The position numbers were made by a program, and so were the translations under genes. A DNA stretch of 64,000 nucleotides. It comes from an uncultured Bacillota bacterium. Lineage in GTDB: Bacteria; Bacillota; Clostridia; Peptostreptococcales; Anaerovoracaceae. Each line of letters starts with the position of its first letter. Position 1 is the first letter of the stretch. The notes below the pieces were generated by a model. That model was not told the DNA's origin. It made no database searches and saw only the letters and a list, made by a program, of their open reading frames with translations. The stretch spans positions 1-64,000 of the forward strand of contig CASEFA010000001.1 of assembly GCA_949287095.1 (NCBI GenBank). Reading direction: 5' to 3'. Positions 52,549-61,904 of this stretch are shown piece by piece.

Positions 52549-54105
52549 ATGGAAATAAAGAAAAGACCCTCTATGCTGATGATCCTTGACGGCTTCGGCC
52601 TGAATCCGACCGCCAGAGGAAACGCTATTGCGGCGGCGGACACGCCCCATCTCGATGAAATATTTAAAAAGTATCCCCGTACTTCTCTCAAAGCGTGCGG
52701 AAAAGCCGTGGGGCTGCCCGAAGGGCAGATGGGAAACTCCGAGGTGGGCCACCTGAACATCGGCGCAGGCAGAGTGGTTTATCAGGAGCTTTCGAGAATA
52801 TCCAACGCCATAGAGGACGGAAGCATACTTGAAAACCCCGTGCTTTCCGAGGCGATGGATGCTGCCGCTGGCGGCGGCGCACTTCACCTTCTGGGACTCG
52901 TTTCCGACGGAGGCGTACACAGCCACATAGAACATCTCTTTGGCCTCATCGATATGGCAGGCCGCAGAGGCGTTAAGACCCTGCGAGTTCACGCTTTTCT
53001 GGACGGACGCGACGTTCCGCCCAGATGCGCCGGAAAATACCTTAAAGAGCTTCAATCGTATTTAGACGATGTACTTGATAAATACGGCATGGACGGACGC
53101 ATTTCCATGATTTCGGGAAGATATTACGCCATGGACAGGGATAACCGCTTTGAGCGGGTTGAGAAGGCCTACGACGCCATGACAAAGGGCGCAGGCCCCC
53201 GCTTTTCTTCTGCGGCGGAGGCCCTTGCCGCAGCCTATGGCAGAGACGAAAACGACGAATTCGTCCTCCCTTCCGTAATCGGAGACGATGACAGGACCGT
53301 AAGGGATGGAGACTCCATGATTATGTTCAACTTCCGTCCGGACAGGGCAAGGGAGATAACAAGGTGCTTTGTTGACGACGAATTTACAGGCTTTGGCAGA
53401 GAAGTTCGCCCGGCAATATCGGCCTACGTCTGCATGACTCAGTACGACGCTTCGATGCCGAACGTAACTGTGGCATTTCCGCCTGAGCAGCCGGAGAACA
53501 CCTTTGGAGAGTACGTCTCCTCCCTCGGCCTTAAGCAGCTTCGAATCGCGGAGACCGAAAAATACGCCCACGTTACTTTCTTCTTCAACGGCGGCAGGGA
53601 AAAGCCTTACGAAGGCGAGGACAGGATTCTGGTTCCTTCTCCTAAGGTTGTAACCTACGACCTTAAGCCTGAAATGAGCGCTTACGAGGTGACCGAAAAA
53701 GTAGTCGATGCCGTTGAATCGTCAAAATACGATGCGATAGTTCTCAATTACGCCAACGCAGACATGGTGGGCCACACAGGAGTTTTTGACGCTGCCGTAA
53801 AGTCCATCGAAACTCTCGACGCATGCGTCCCGAAGGTGGTTCGGGCCGTACTGAACGCCGGCGGCCAGATTCTTCTCACGGCCGATCACGGAAACGCAGA
53901 CGTAATGGAAGACGAAAACGGAAACGTGGTGACCGCCCACTCACTCAACGAAGTTCCGCTGGTTCTCATTTCCGGGGAAGCGGGAGAAAACCCGGAAAAA
54001 TGGCAGCTTAAATCCGGCGGAAAGCTGGCGGACCTTGCTCCTACCCTCCTTAAGCTGATGGGCCTTGACATACCGAAGGAGATGACGGGCTCGCCGCTGA
54101 TTTAG
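52549..54105 (+). CDS. gpmI: 2,3-bisphosphoglycerate-independent phosphoglycerate mutase
   Basis: A 518-residue dimanganese enzyme interconverting 3- and 2-phosphoglycerate in glycolysis. MLMILDGFGLN holds the first metal aspartate and GQMGNSEVGHLNIG contains the serine that is phosphorylated. DGRDVPP, RYYAMDRDNRFER and the metal site TADHGNADVM are later motifs. Length is normal. It is separated from other glycolytic genes and read in its own transcript with the methyltransferase gene 35 nt downstream. Confidence 0.97.
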   Translation: MEIKKRPSMLMILDGFGLNPTARGNAIAAADTPHLDEIFKKYPRTSLKACGKAVGLPEGQMGNSEVGHLNIGAGRVVYQELSRISNAIEDGSILENPVLSEAMDAAAGGGALHLLGLVSDGGVHSHIEHLFGLIDMAGRRGVKTLRVHAFLDGRDVPPRCAGKYLKELQSYLDDVLDKYGMDGRISMISGRYYAMDRDNRFERVEKAYDAMTKGAGPRFSSAAEALAAAYGRDENDEFVLPSVIGDDDRTVRDGDSMIMFNFRPDRAREITRCFVDDEFTGFGREVRPAISAYVCMTQYDASMPNVTVAFPPEQPENTFGEYVSSLGLKQLRIAETEKYAHVTFFFNGGREKPYEGEDRILVPSPKVVTYDLKPEMSAYEVTEKVVDAVESSKYDAIVLNYANADMVGHTGVFDAAVKSIETLDACVPKVVRAVLNAGGQILLTADHGNADVMEDENGNVVTAHSLNEVPLVLISGEAGENPEKWQLKSGGKLADLAPTLLKLMGLDIPKEMTGSPLI

Positions 54106-54140
54106 ACGATATCCTCTTATGTATGGCAGGAGATTTTAAC

Positions 54141-54911
54141 ATGAAATACGGTAACTTAGAAGAAAAAACATATCAGGAGATAAACTCAAAGGTAATAGAC
54201 AGCTGGTGCCGTGACGGCTGGGAATGGGGAACCCCCATAGATCACGAGACTTTTTTGAGAGCAAAGGAAGGAGACTGGAACGTCCTTCTCACTACCACAA
54301 AGCCTGTACCTCACAGCTGGTTCGGCGACCTTAAGGGAAAGCGAATTCTCGGCCTTGCCTCAGGCGGCGGTCAGCAGATGGCCGTATTCTCGGCTCTGGG
54401 CGCAAAGTGTACCGTTTTCGACTATTCCGGGCTCCAGTGCGAAAGCGACAGACTGGTAGCCGAACGGGAAGGCTATGAAATAGAAATAATTCAGGGCGAT
54501 ATGACGAAGCCGCTGCCTTTCGGCGACGAGACCTTCGATATGGTATTCCACCCGGTATCCAACTGCTACATTCGTGAGGTTGAGCCGGTTTTCAAAGAAG
54601 TGTTCCGGGTGCTGAAAAATGGCGGCAGCTTTCTCGGCGGCTACGATATCGGCATAAACTACGCCTTTAACGAGGACGAAACCGCGCTCTGCCAGAGACT
54701 GCCCTACGACCCGGTTTCCGACCCGTCTCTTCTGAGGGAGCTTGCGGAGACCGACGACGGCATTCAGTTCTCCCACACCATAGACGAACAGATAGGCGGC
54801 CAGCTTAAAGCAGGCTTCACGTTAAAGGAAATATACAGCGACACCAACGGCACAGGGAATCTTCACGACCACAACGTCCCGTCTTTTATCGCAACCTGGT
54901 GTGTAAAATAG
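54141..54911 (+). CDS. Class I SAM-dependent methyltransferase
   Basis: A 256-residue methyltransferase. ILGLASGGGQQMAVF near residue 65 is motif I binding SAM, VFDYSG the acidic ribose-binding strand and PFGDETFDMVFHP motif II/III. It belongs to the UbiE/small-molecule type, and the substrate is unknown. ATG at 54141 is chosen for AGGAG 8 nt upstream; the in-frame ATG at 54123 lacks one. Confidence 0.85.
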   Translation: MKYGNLEEKTYQEINSKVIDSWCRDGWEWGTPIDHETFLRAKEGDWNVLLTTTKPVPHSWFGDLKGKRILGLASGGGQQMAVFSALGAKCTVFDYSGLQCESDRLVAEREGYEIEIIQGDMTKPLPFGDETFDMVFHPVSNCYIREVEPVFKEVFRVLKNGGSFLGGYDIGINYAFNEDETALCQRLPYDPVSDPSLLRELAETDDGIQFSHTIDEQIGGQLKAGFTLKEIYSDTNGTGNLHDHNVPSFIATWCVK

Positions 54912-54943
54912 GCGTCCCAATCAGGGGCGCCTGTATTTTTTTA
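54910..54943 (+). terminator. Terminator shared by convergent genes
   Basis: The stem AGGCGTCCC/GGGGCGCCT (54910-54918 with 54924-54932) is followed by GTATTTTTTT. It overlaps the last codons and stop of the convergent flavoprotein gene. Confidence 0.82.
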
Positions 54944-56519
54944 TTATTTTCTCGGCGACTTTTATTCCGTCGCATGCGGCGCTGACTATGCCTCCCGCAT
55001 ATCCGGCGCCTTCCCCGCATGGCCGTATGCCGCCTGTGGAGCTTTCCATCTCCTCATTTCGCTCGATTCTCACAGGAGACGAACTTCGACTCTCCACTGC
55101 GGTCATGACCGCTTCATCTGAATCGAAGCCCTTAAGCTTTTTCCCCAGTTCAGGCATGGCTTCTCTTATGCACTCCACTGCAAAATCCGGAAGAGATTCC
55201 GTTACGGCTTTAGCGGACTCGCTGCCTTCTCTGAATTCCTTCCACGTGGTCCTCGGCGCTCTGTTTTCCGAATATCCGGCGTTTCTGAACGCCGCGCGCT
55301 CCCACTTTCTCTGAAACTCCACGCCTGCCAGAACGTCATCCGAATCGAAGTCCTCCGGACGAACGTCCACCAGCAGAGCGCTGTTGGCAGTTCCGCTGTC
55401 ACGACGGCTTTCACTCATACCGTTTGTAACAACTCCTCCGGCCTCAGATGCTGCCATTACCACTTTTCCGCCCGGACACATGCAGAACGTATATACTCCT
55501 CTGCCTCTTCCTGTCCTGTACGACAGCTTGTAATCCGCAGGCGGCAGCCCGTCAGCGCTTCCGTAATGGTCGGCATATCCACGGCTCAGTCTGCCGTACT
55601 GAGCCATATCTATCAGGCTTTGAGGGTGCTCTATCCTGACTCCGATGGAAAACGGCTTCCGGGTCATTGAAATTCCTGAAGTCTTAAGCATTTCAAAAGT
55701 ATCTCTGGCGCTGTGACCGATGGCGAGAACAAGTTCTGAAGTCTGAATCTCCTCTTCACCGCAGGGGCCGGCCGTCTTTACCACCGAAAGCCTTCCTCCC
55801 TCCGTTTCAAAACCTGCAAATCTGGTCTCAAATCTGACTTCACCGCCAAGGCGTACTATTTTCTTCCTTATGTTTTTAACCACAGTTCTGAGGATATCAG
55901 TTCCTATATGAGGTTTTGCAAGATACATGATATCCTCCGGCGCTCCCGCCTCCACCAGCTCCTCCAGAACCTTTCTTATGCGCACGTCTTTTATTCCGGT
56001 GGTCAGTTTACCGTCCGAAAAAGTGCCTGCACCGCCTTCACCGAACTGAACGTTGGATTCGGGATTCAGCACGCCCGTCTCCCAGAACATCTCGACATCC
56101 TCGGATCTTGCATCGGCGTCCTTTCCCCTTTCTGTCACTATGGGCCTGTACCCCGCCTCGGCAAGAATAAGCGCCGCAAACATTCCGCACGGACCGAAAC
56201 CGGCTATGACCGGTCTTCCGGACATCTCGACGTCGCCGGGCTCCGCTCCGTGATACGATACATCGGGTGCAATCTCAAGGCCGCCCCTGGCGCCGCACTT
56301 TAATCTGGCAAGCTCTCTGGGCCTCTTCTTATATACGGCTTCAAAATCCGCCGTATAAACGTACACTATGTCATCCCTGTTTCTGGCATCGATGGATTTA
56401 CGCACGATGCGAAGCTCAGTAATCAATATGTCGTGCCGTCCCAGTTTTTTCAGGATTTTATCCTTCAGCCGGTTCTCGGGCTCATCCGGTCTGAGCTTTA
56501 TCTGCTGAATTCTGTACAT
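54921..56519 (-). CDS. NAD(P)/FAD-dependent oxidoreductase (COG2509 type)
   Basis: A 532-residue flavoprotein. After an N-terminal region of about 95 residues (MYRIQQIKLRPDEPENRL..., with RKSIDARNR), a GxGPCGMFAALILAEAG dinucleotide motif binds FAD. FGEGGAGTFSDGKLTTG is a hallmark of this uncharacterised dehydrogenase family, and the C-terminus closes with GEGAGYAGGIVSAACDG. Reaction unknown. ATG at 56519 is chosen because GGGAGGGG precedes it and the family starts there. It overlaps the next gene upstream by 22 nt. Confidence 0.88.
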   Translation of the reverse strand: MYRIQQIKLRPDEPENRLKDKILKKLGRHDILITELRIVRKSIDARNRDDIVYVYTADFEAVYKKRPRELARLKCGARGGLEIAPDVSYHGAEPGDVEMSGRPVIAGFGPCGMFAALILAEAGYRPIVTERGKDADARSEDVEMFWETGVLNPESNVQFGEGGAGTFSDGKLTTGIKDVRIRKVLEELVEAGAPEDIMYLAKPHIGTDILRTVVKNIRKKIVRLGGEVRFETRFAGFETEGGRLSVVKTAGPCGEEEIQTSELVLAIGHSARDTFEMLKTSGISMTRKPFSIGVRIEHPQSLIDMAQYGRLSRGYADHYGSADGLPPADYKLSYRTGRGRGVYTFCMCPGGKVVMAASEAGGVVTNGMSESRRDSGTANSALLVDVRPEDFDSDDVLAGVEFQRKWERAAFRNAGYSENRAPRTTWKEFREGSESAKAVTESLPDFAVECIREAMPELGKKLKGFDSDEAVMTAVESRSSSPVRIERNEEMESSTGGIRPCGEGAGYAGGIVSAACDGIKVAEKIIKKYRRP

Positions 56520-57691
56520 AAGCCCCTCCCTGCCTTTATTCCTGTAATCCATGCGTGATTCAGGTTGAAACCGCCGCACGGGCCGTCATAATCCAGAACC
56601 TCACCGGCAAAGTAAAGCCCCGGTACTTTTCTGGATTCCATGGTTATTCCATCAACTTCAGAAAGGGCCACTCCGCCCCTTGTCACCTGAGCCGTTTCCC
56701 ATCCTTTAGGCATTTTCGGCGTGAATTTAAGAGCCTTAATCTGACGGGCGGGATTCTCATCAGAAAGAATTCTTCCCGCTACGGCACGGGCCAGCTTCTC
56801 CTTTACCACAGAGTTAAGAGCTGATTCACCGCTCAGTCCCCGTTTGTCCTGCTCCCTGAGAAAGTCCTCCACCTGGGCGGGTGAAAACTCCGGCATGAAA
56901 TCCAGGTAAATTTCGTATTCCTTAAATCCGTCCTTCAGAGTCTTTCCCTTACCAAGCTTCAGAAACCGTGACATATTGAATATACATATTCCGGAAAGGC
57001 TGTCTTTCGTAAACTGAACTTCTCCGTCCTCGCAGAATATGCATTTTCCGTCTCTGTACAGCGACGCTCTGGCCTTCTCTCTGACTCCTGACAGTACCGA
57101 AACGTTTTCCGTCACCTCTATGGCCGTAAGAACCGGTACCGGAGAGTTCACCCTGTGTCCCAGCTTTCTTGCCATACTGTATCCGTCTCCGGTCGTTCCA
57201 AGCTTAGGCGCCGCTTTGCCGCCGGCCGCCACCAGGACTTTCTTTGCGGATATAAACCGTATTTCCTTTTTCCCGTCCCGGGTCGTTTCCGCCGTGACCG
57301 TAAATCCCCCGTCATCCTTTTCCAGCCCTGTAACCGCCGTATTTACTAAAACTGCAACTCCCAGTCTTTCGGCTGCCGTTCTCAGCGCCCTCTCCACATC
57401 TGCCGCCTCTTCAGAATATGGATAGATCCTTCCCGCTTCGTCTGTTCTGGTGAGAACCCCGATACGTCCGAAAAACTCCAGAGTAATCCTGACATCAGGG
57501 CAGGCCTCGTTGCTCAGGTTGCATCTTCCGTTTCCGGATGCGCAGATTTTGCTGCCTGTCCCCTGTCTCTTCTCAAGGAGAATCACCCTGTGGCCAAATC
57601 CTGCCATGCCCGCCTCCACAGCCGCTGCAAGGCCGGATGCCCCGCCTCCTATTATACAGATGTCCCGTCTTTCATCAGAAATGCTGTTCAC
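56498..57691 (-). CDS. BaiN/HI0933-family FAD-dependent oxidoreductase
   Basis: A 397-residue flavoprotein of the HI0933/YhiN family. The FAD motif is IIGGGASGLAAAVEA near residue 15. SGNGRCNLSN is the family signature near residue 54, AAGGKAAPKLGTTGDGYSMA follows, and the C-terminal FAGEVLDYDGPCGGFNLNHAWITG closes the site. In gut clostridia BaiN acts in bile-acid 7-dehydroxylation, but most members have unproven reactions. It is coupled to the COG2509-type flavoprotein. Confidence 0.9.
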   Translation of the reverse strand: MNSISDERRDICIIGGGASGLAAAVEAGMAGFGHRVILLEKRQGTGSKICASGNGRCNLSNEACPDVRITLEFFGRIGVLTRTDEAGRIYPYSEEAADVERALRTAAERLGVAVLVNTAVTGLEKDDGGFTVTAETTRDGKKEIRFISAKKVLVAAGGKAAPKLGTTGDGYSMARKLGHRVNSPVPVLTAIEVTENVSVLSGVREKARASLYRDGKCIFCEDGEVQFTKDSLSGICIFNMSRFLKLGKGKTLKDGFKEYEIYLDFMPEFSPAQVEDFLREQDKRGLSGESALNSVVKEKLARAVAGRILSDENPARQIKALKFTPKMPKGWETAQVTRGGVALSEVDGITMESRKVPGLYFAGEVLDYDGPCGGFNLNHAWITGIKAGRGLCTEFSR

Positions 57692-57714
57692 AATACTTCA
57701 TCCTTTGTCTGCCG

Positions 57715-57745
57715 AAAAAAAGGGATATACGTTTAAGCATATCCC
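57715..57745 (-). terminator. Terminator downstream of the DUF308 gene
   Basis: The stem GGGATAT/ATATCCC (57722-57728 with 57739-57745) is followed on the minus strand by TTTTTTT. It separates this unit from the flavoprotein genes. Confidence 0.8.
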
Positions 57746-57761
57746 GGTCGAAATCTATAAG

Positions 57762-58529
57762 CTATTTATCTTCTTCAGGAAGAGTTTCCTCCTCAGCGCC
57801 ATCCTCTTCCAGGGTTTTGTTAAGAAGCTCCTCAGGCGGCACCACAGGCTCGTTGAAGATGTCGTAGGTGACCTTGATCTCCTCGACTTCTCTGATGGCC
57901 CTCTTCGCGCGGCGGGCTTTCTTAACGGCGATCTTCGCCTCGCGTCTGGCTTCTTCCGCCTTTCGCTCCGCCTCTTCCAGAAGTTCTTCTTTTGTCTTTA
58001 TCAGATCCGGCTTCTTATATGTGGTGTCGAATCCGACCTTTATAACGTTTATTCCCTGGATGACGAATATTATGCCGAGCATCATGAGAACCGACAGGTT
58101 GAACAGTGATGCATTGAAGAAGGTGTAGAGTCCCGTAACAAAGTTGCACACCGCCACTACCACCGTCCAGTAGAAGTCCAGGTTCTTCTCTTCCTTTATA
58201 TCGACGTGAGTGATTATAACCAGATAGCGAATCCCGGCAATCATGCTCCACATTCCGAAAATCACCGGAACCGCAATATCCGCTGCAAGCTGTCCGGTCA
58301 GCACTACTATTCCGAGTATAAACGTGGTCAGGCCGTCGATTAAAACCCAGTGCCTGTCCTCTTCATCCTCATCTCTGCTCCTGTAGGAAATGCATTCCGT
58401 TATTCCTATTATCGTGAGTATGACGCCTATAGGAAACGCCATAGAGATAAAAGTCAGCCCGGCATTTGCTATGGAAAACACTCCAAGGAGAGCCAGAACG
58501 ACTCCCATTATCATATTAATTATTCTCAA
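57762..58529 (-). CDS. DUF308/HdeD-like membrane protein with charged C-terminal tail
   Basis: A 255-residue protein with six predicted helices in pairs (residues 1-165). A Lys/Glu/Arg-rich helix follows (LEEAERKAEEARREAKIAVKKARRAKRAIREVEEI is its core), likely a cytoplasmic coiled coil, and the end is acidic. The membrane part matches DUF308, related to HdeD. Function unknown; envelope stress is a guess. It lies downstream of the UspA-like gene, also a stress-type protein, in the same direction. Confidence 0.75.
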   Translation of the reverse strand: MRIINMIMGVVLALLGVFSIANAGLTFISMAFPIGVILTIIGITECISYRSRDEDEEDRHWVLIDGLTTFILGIVVLTGQLAADIAVPVIFGMWSMIAGIRYLVIITHVDIKEEKNLDFYWTVVVAVCNFVTGLYTFFNASLFNLSVLMMLGIIFVIQGINVIKVGFDTTYKKPDLIKTKEELLEEAERKAEEARREAKIAVKKARRAKRAIREVEEIKVTYDIFNEPVVPPEELLNKTLEEDGAEEETLPEEDK

Positions 58530-58552
58530 AATCTACCTCCCGGTACAGAATA

Positions 58553-58957
58553 TCAAACCGGGCTGCCGTCCTTTCCGTCGCCGTAATCCAGCACATAAAG
58601 CTCTGCGCTGCCTTTGACGGCGTCTCTGAGATTCCCGATAAAACCGTCAAAGCCTTTCTCCTCACGGGACGCTCCTACGACAACCTTGTCAATCCTGTTA
58701 TCCTTCACGATGTCGGCAAGGGTTTCCAGCACGTCGTCGGACTTCAGCACCAGAAGATCAGCCCCCGCTTCTCTCGCCTTTTCATAAAGATATTCCAGAG
58801 CCCTTCCGTCTTCGGAATCCCCCAGAAAATTGTAGTCGATTCCTGCAACGTGAATAATGTGCATGGTATCCTCATCGGACGTCATGAGGCTCTTACCGTA
58901 GTCTATAAGCCTCTGGCAAGTCTTCTGCTTGGTTACACACACCATAATCCTGCTCAT
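58553..58957 (-). CDS. UspA-like universal stress protein
   Basis: A 134-residue alpha/beta protein. MVCVTKQKTCQRLIDYG at the start and VVVGASREEKGFDGFIGN near residues 92-109 fit the Usp fold, including the G-x2-G-like nucleotide loop in a weak form. It resembles the Usp domain of KdpD, but no kinase domain follows. Probably an ATP- or AMP-binding stress protein. It is followed 23 nt later by the DUF308 gene. Confidence 0.75.
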   Translation of the reverse strand: MSRIMVCVTKQKTCQRLIDYGKSLMTSDEDTMHIIHVAGIDYNFLGDSEDGRALEYLYEKAREAGADLLVLKSDDVLETLADIVKDNRIDKVVVGASREEKGFDGFIGNLRDAVKGSAELYVLDYGDGKDGSPV

Positions 58958-59077
58958 CTTTTTCCTCCGAATTCAAAAGAAATCATACCGGGTGTATTAT
59001 AACATATTTTCAGGCGCTTTTGTGAGGGATATTTGATATTTGCAAGCTTCCTCTGTTTCCATTATACTTAAAGTGTT

Positions 59078-60304
59078 ATGGACAGAATCATTTTACACTG
59101 TGATATGAACAGTTTCTTCGCTTCGGTGGAACTCATCGAACACCCGGAGCTTAAGGAAAAGCCGGTGGCGGTATGCGGAGATCCGGACAGCCGTCACGGG
59201 ATAATTCTCGCAAAAAATGAACCGGCCAAGGCCTTCGGCATAGTGACGGCGGAAACGGTAAGTCAGGCAAGGCGCAAATGTCCCGGCCTGATTCTTCTGC
59301 CGCCTCATCACGACAAATACCGTCACTACAGCAGGCTGATAAATGCCGTCTACTACCAGTATACCGATATGGTGGAACCCTTCTCCATAGACGAATCCTG
59401 GCTTGACGTCACTGCAAGCGTAAAACTCTTCGGCTCAGGTCGCGACATTGCCGACCGCATAAGGGAAAGAGTGCGAAGCGAACTGGGTCTTACTCTGTCG
59501 GCCGGAGTCTCATATAATAAAATTTTCGCCAAAATGGGCAGCGAATATAAAAAACCGGACGCTACCACCGAAATAACCAGAGAAAACTATAAGAGACTGC
59601 TCTGGCCTCAGCCGGTGGAGAACATGTTCTTCGTAGGATTTGCCACTGCGCAGAAGCTCAGGAGCGCCGGCATTTCCACCATCGGAGATCTCGCATCCGC
59701 TTCCGATATCAGGCTTGAGTCCCTCCTGGGGAAGCAGGGGCCTCTCCTCATAAAATACGCTTCGGGCCGCGACGACAACCCTGTATCCCTTTCCGGAGAA
59801 CGGGACAGAATAAAATCCGTCGGAAACGGCATTACGTTCAGCAGAGATCTGAAGTCCGCCGAAGACGCTCTCACAGCCGTCACATCTCTTTCGGACACCG
59901 TTGCGGGCAGACTCAGAAAATACGGATTCAAGGCCAAAGGCGTAAAAGTCGATATTAAAGACGCTTCATTTAAGAGCATTTCAAGGCAGAAGCAGCTCGT
60001 AAAGCCGACTCACCTTTCTTCCGACATCAAGCAGGCGGCAATGGAGCTCATCTCTTCCTCCTGGCGTTTTCCCGACCCAATAAGGCTCATAACCGTTACC
60101 GCCATAAACCTTACGGACGGAGAAGAAGGAGAACAGCTTTCCTTCTTCGGAAACGGATACTCATCAGACAGCGAGAGCGCTGCCGCTGCCGAAGAAAAAT
60201 CCGACTCGATAGAAAAGGCTATGGATGACATACGCAGAAAATTCGGCGACAGTTCCATAACCTTCGGTCAGCTTCTTAATAACGATATAGGGATAGATTT
60301 TTAA
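59078..60304 (+). CDS. dinB: DNA polymerase IV (Y family)
   Basis: A 408-residue translesion polymerase. Catalytic motifs are ILHCDMNSFFASVE (first metal aspartate) and FSIDESWLDVT near residue 105 (Asp-Glu pair). The little-finger domain follows, and the C-terminus ends near QLLNNDIGIDF without an obvious beta-clamp pentapeptide other than QLSFF near residue 355, a good clamp motif. No LexA box is seen in the short upstream region, unlike the uvrB control region. Confidence 0.95.
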   Translation: MDRIILHCDMNSFFASVELIEHPELKEKPVAVCGDPDSRHGIILAKNEPAKAFGIVTAETVSQARRKCPGLILLPPHHDKYRHYSRLINAVYYQYTDMVEPFSIDESWLDVTASVKLFGSGRDIADRIRERVRSELGLTLSAGVSYNKIFAKMGSEYKKPDATTEITRENYKRLLWPQPVENMFFVGFATAQKLRSAGISTIGDLASASDIRLESLLGKQGPLLIKYASGRDDNPVSLSGERDRIKSVGNGITFSRDLKSAEDALTAVTSLSDTVAGRLRKYGFKAKGVKVDIKDASFKSISRQKQLVKPTHLSSDIKQAAMELISSSWRFPDPIRLITVTAINLTDGEEGEQLSFFGNGYSSDSESAAAAEEKSDSIEKAMDDIRRKFGDSSITFGQLLNNDIGIDF

Positions 60305-60327
60305 AGGCCGCCTTATTCCGGCGGCCT
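60305..60327 (-). terminator. Terminator between dinB and the dlt operon
   Basis: The stem AGGCCGCC/GGCGGCCT (60305-60312 with 60320-60327) is followed by TTTAAAAA on the minus strand. There is no T-run on the plus side, so it mainly serves the dlt operon. Confidence 0.65.
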
Positions 60328-60341
60328 CATCTGAAGTATGT

Positions 60342-60503
60342 TTAAAATTCAGCATATGCGAATTTTGGCGCGGAGGCCATACCCGCATAAATCATATATG
60401 CATACAGCCCTGCCATTAAAATGAAGAACAGTCCCGTATACATCAGATATTCCTTTGAAATGAGCGTTTTAGCCCTCTGTAAAAAACCTGTAAGCCTCTT
60501 CAT
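60342..60503 (-). CDS. dltX: DltX-like small membrane protein (teichoic-acid D-alanylation)
   Basis: A 53-residue gene. An N-terminal basic helix (MKRLTGFLQRAKTL) is followed by one membrane span (YTGLFFILMAGLYAYMIYA). The C-terminal FAYAEF strongly recalls the FIYNEF tail of DltX, the small partner that receives D-alanine in the dlt pathway. The tyrosine in the tail is conserved. It overlaps the last 35 nt of dltD in another frame. DltX normally precedes dltA; here it lies at the distal end. Whether a second dltX lies upstream is outside the window. Confidence 0.75.
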   Translation of the reverse strand: MKRLTGFLQRAKTLISKEYLMYTGLFFILMAGLYAYMIYAGMASAPKFAYAEF

Positions 60504-61644
60504 TAATCTCTACCCATCCTTTCCCCGCCGGGTGGACTGCATCTTCCAGCCACCCTTCGGTATAATCCCTGTCGAAAAAACTGTATAAAGGCGTGTCGTA
60601 TTTATCCGCAACCGCTTTTATCTGTGCCGGCAGCGGTTTTCTCTTATCAGCCGTGAATCCGGTGTAGTCATACCACCACCCGCTTACCGGAAGCAGTATG
60701 AGCTCCACGTCTATATCCTGCTCCCTGCACACCTGCAGAAAAATTTCCAGATCTCCGTATTCGGGAGAGTCTTTCCAGAATCTCCTTGCCGTACTTGAGT
60801 TCTTTTCTTTTTTCAGCGACGGCTCAATATTCTTCTTATAAAGCCTGTTATCCATATGGAAACTGTTGCCTTCCGACAGTTTTTTAAACTCCTCGTCCGA
60901 CTGCTTCTTCAGTCCGTCCCAGTCCGCCGTCCCGGTCTTTGCAGTTTCCATGAACTTCCTGTACTTCTTCTCCTCCGTTGTCTTCCATGCCGTGTTTACA
61001 TTTATCGCTTCACGTTCATTCAGAAACGCTTTCTTCATGTTGAAATACGTCCTGTCAGCTGCATTCCCGCCGCTTCCGATAAATATTTTGTCGTATCTCT
61101 TCACATTTTCCTGAAGGGCCGGGCTGTTTGACAGAAGATCTTCGGCCCTCTCTGCAATCTTTTTCTTCACATCACCTGACAGATTGGGATTTTCCAGCAT
61201 TGCCATGTACATGCTCTCTGAGAATCTTACCCCGAAAGCGTCCTTTTCCACGCCGGGTCCGTTAAACCACGCCGGAGAAAGTATGAGAACAGCTTTTTTT
61301 GTCGTAAGCTCAGGCCCCAAGGCTCCCATGGTTATGGCGTGAGACAGACACTGGTTGTATGCCGCCCCGATGCACATAACGTCCATTTTCATGGCGCGGA
61401 AAATTTCCGTAGGATGATAGGGAGTGCCCTCGCCGTGCTGAAACTCAGAAGATCCCAGATACATTACCGTGTCCTCGTCAATGTTTTCTGCCACCGCCTT
61501 GTATGACATATCCTTATATGTGTTTATCCACGTCCCGAATCCTCCGTCCTCTGCCGTGACTCTCCCTGCAACGGCAAAATGCAGAACGATCACGGATATT
61601 ACGAAGAGTACAAGCGCCGTGCCAAAGGCTGCAAGCTTTTTCAT
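60469..61644 (-). CDS. dltD: D-alanyl-lipoteichoic acid transfer protein DltD
   Basis: A 391-residue protein with one N-terminal membrane anchor (residues 6-27) and an extracellular SGNH-like hydrolase fold. YLGSSEFQHG near residue 66 has the nucleophilic serine in the place of GDS. The DAVHPAGKGW motif near residue 375 supplies the Asp-His pair. It acts outside the cell in moving D-alanine onto teichoic acids. It follows dltC by 2 nt. Confidence 0.93.
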   Translation of the reverse strand: MKKLAAFGTALVLFVISVIVLHFAVAGRVTAEDGGFGTWINTYKDMSYKAVAENIDEDTVMYLGSSEFQHGEGTPYHPTEIFRAMKMDVMCIGAAYNQCLSHAITMGALGPELTTKKAVLILSPAWFNGPGVEKDAFGVRFSESMYMAMLENPNLSGDVKKKIAERAEDLLSNSPALQENVKRYDKIFIGSGGNAADRTYFNMKKAFLNEREAINVNTAWKTTEEKKYRKFMETAKTGTADWDGLKKQSDEEFKKLSEGNSFHMDNRLYKKNIEPSLKKEKNSSTARRFWKDSPEYGDLEIFLQVCREQDIDVELILLPVSGWWYDYTGFTADKRKPLPAQIKAVADKYDTPLYSFFDRDYTEGWLEDAVHPAGKGWVEINEEAYRFFTEG

Positions 61645-61646
61645 GG

Positions 61647-61880
61647 CTAATTCATCCTCGCCTTGACCTGAGCTATGATCTTTGCCGGCGTATCCATCTG
61701 ATCCCTGGTGAATTCAGACGGCGACATCACTATACCGAACTCTTCCTCTATGGACACCAGCAGCTCGGTGTAGTCCAGAGAATCTATGAGATCCTCCTCC
61801 AGCAGGTTGATATCAATATCCTCTCTTACGATGCTGTCTCCGCAGAGTTCCTCAAGCATGTCCAGTATTTTTTCTTCCAT
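61647..61880 (-). CDS. dltC: D-alanine carrier protein DltC
   Basis: A 77-residue acyl-carrier-like protein. The serine in LIDSLDYTELL (near residue 36) accepts the phosphopantetheine arm, which DltA loads with D-alanine. AGGAGG-like AGGAGGAAA precedes ATG. Confidence 0.96.
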   Translation of the reverse strand: MEEKILDMLEELCGDSIVREDIDINLLEEDLIDSLDYTELLVSIEEEFGIVMSPSEFTRDQMDTPAKIIAQVKARMN

Positions 61881-61904
61881 TTTATTTTCCTCCTGAAATA
61901 ATCC

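Noticed and set aside
59040-59078. LexA box before dinB
   Set aside because: No GAAC-N4-GTTC-like sequence in the short upstream region.
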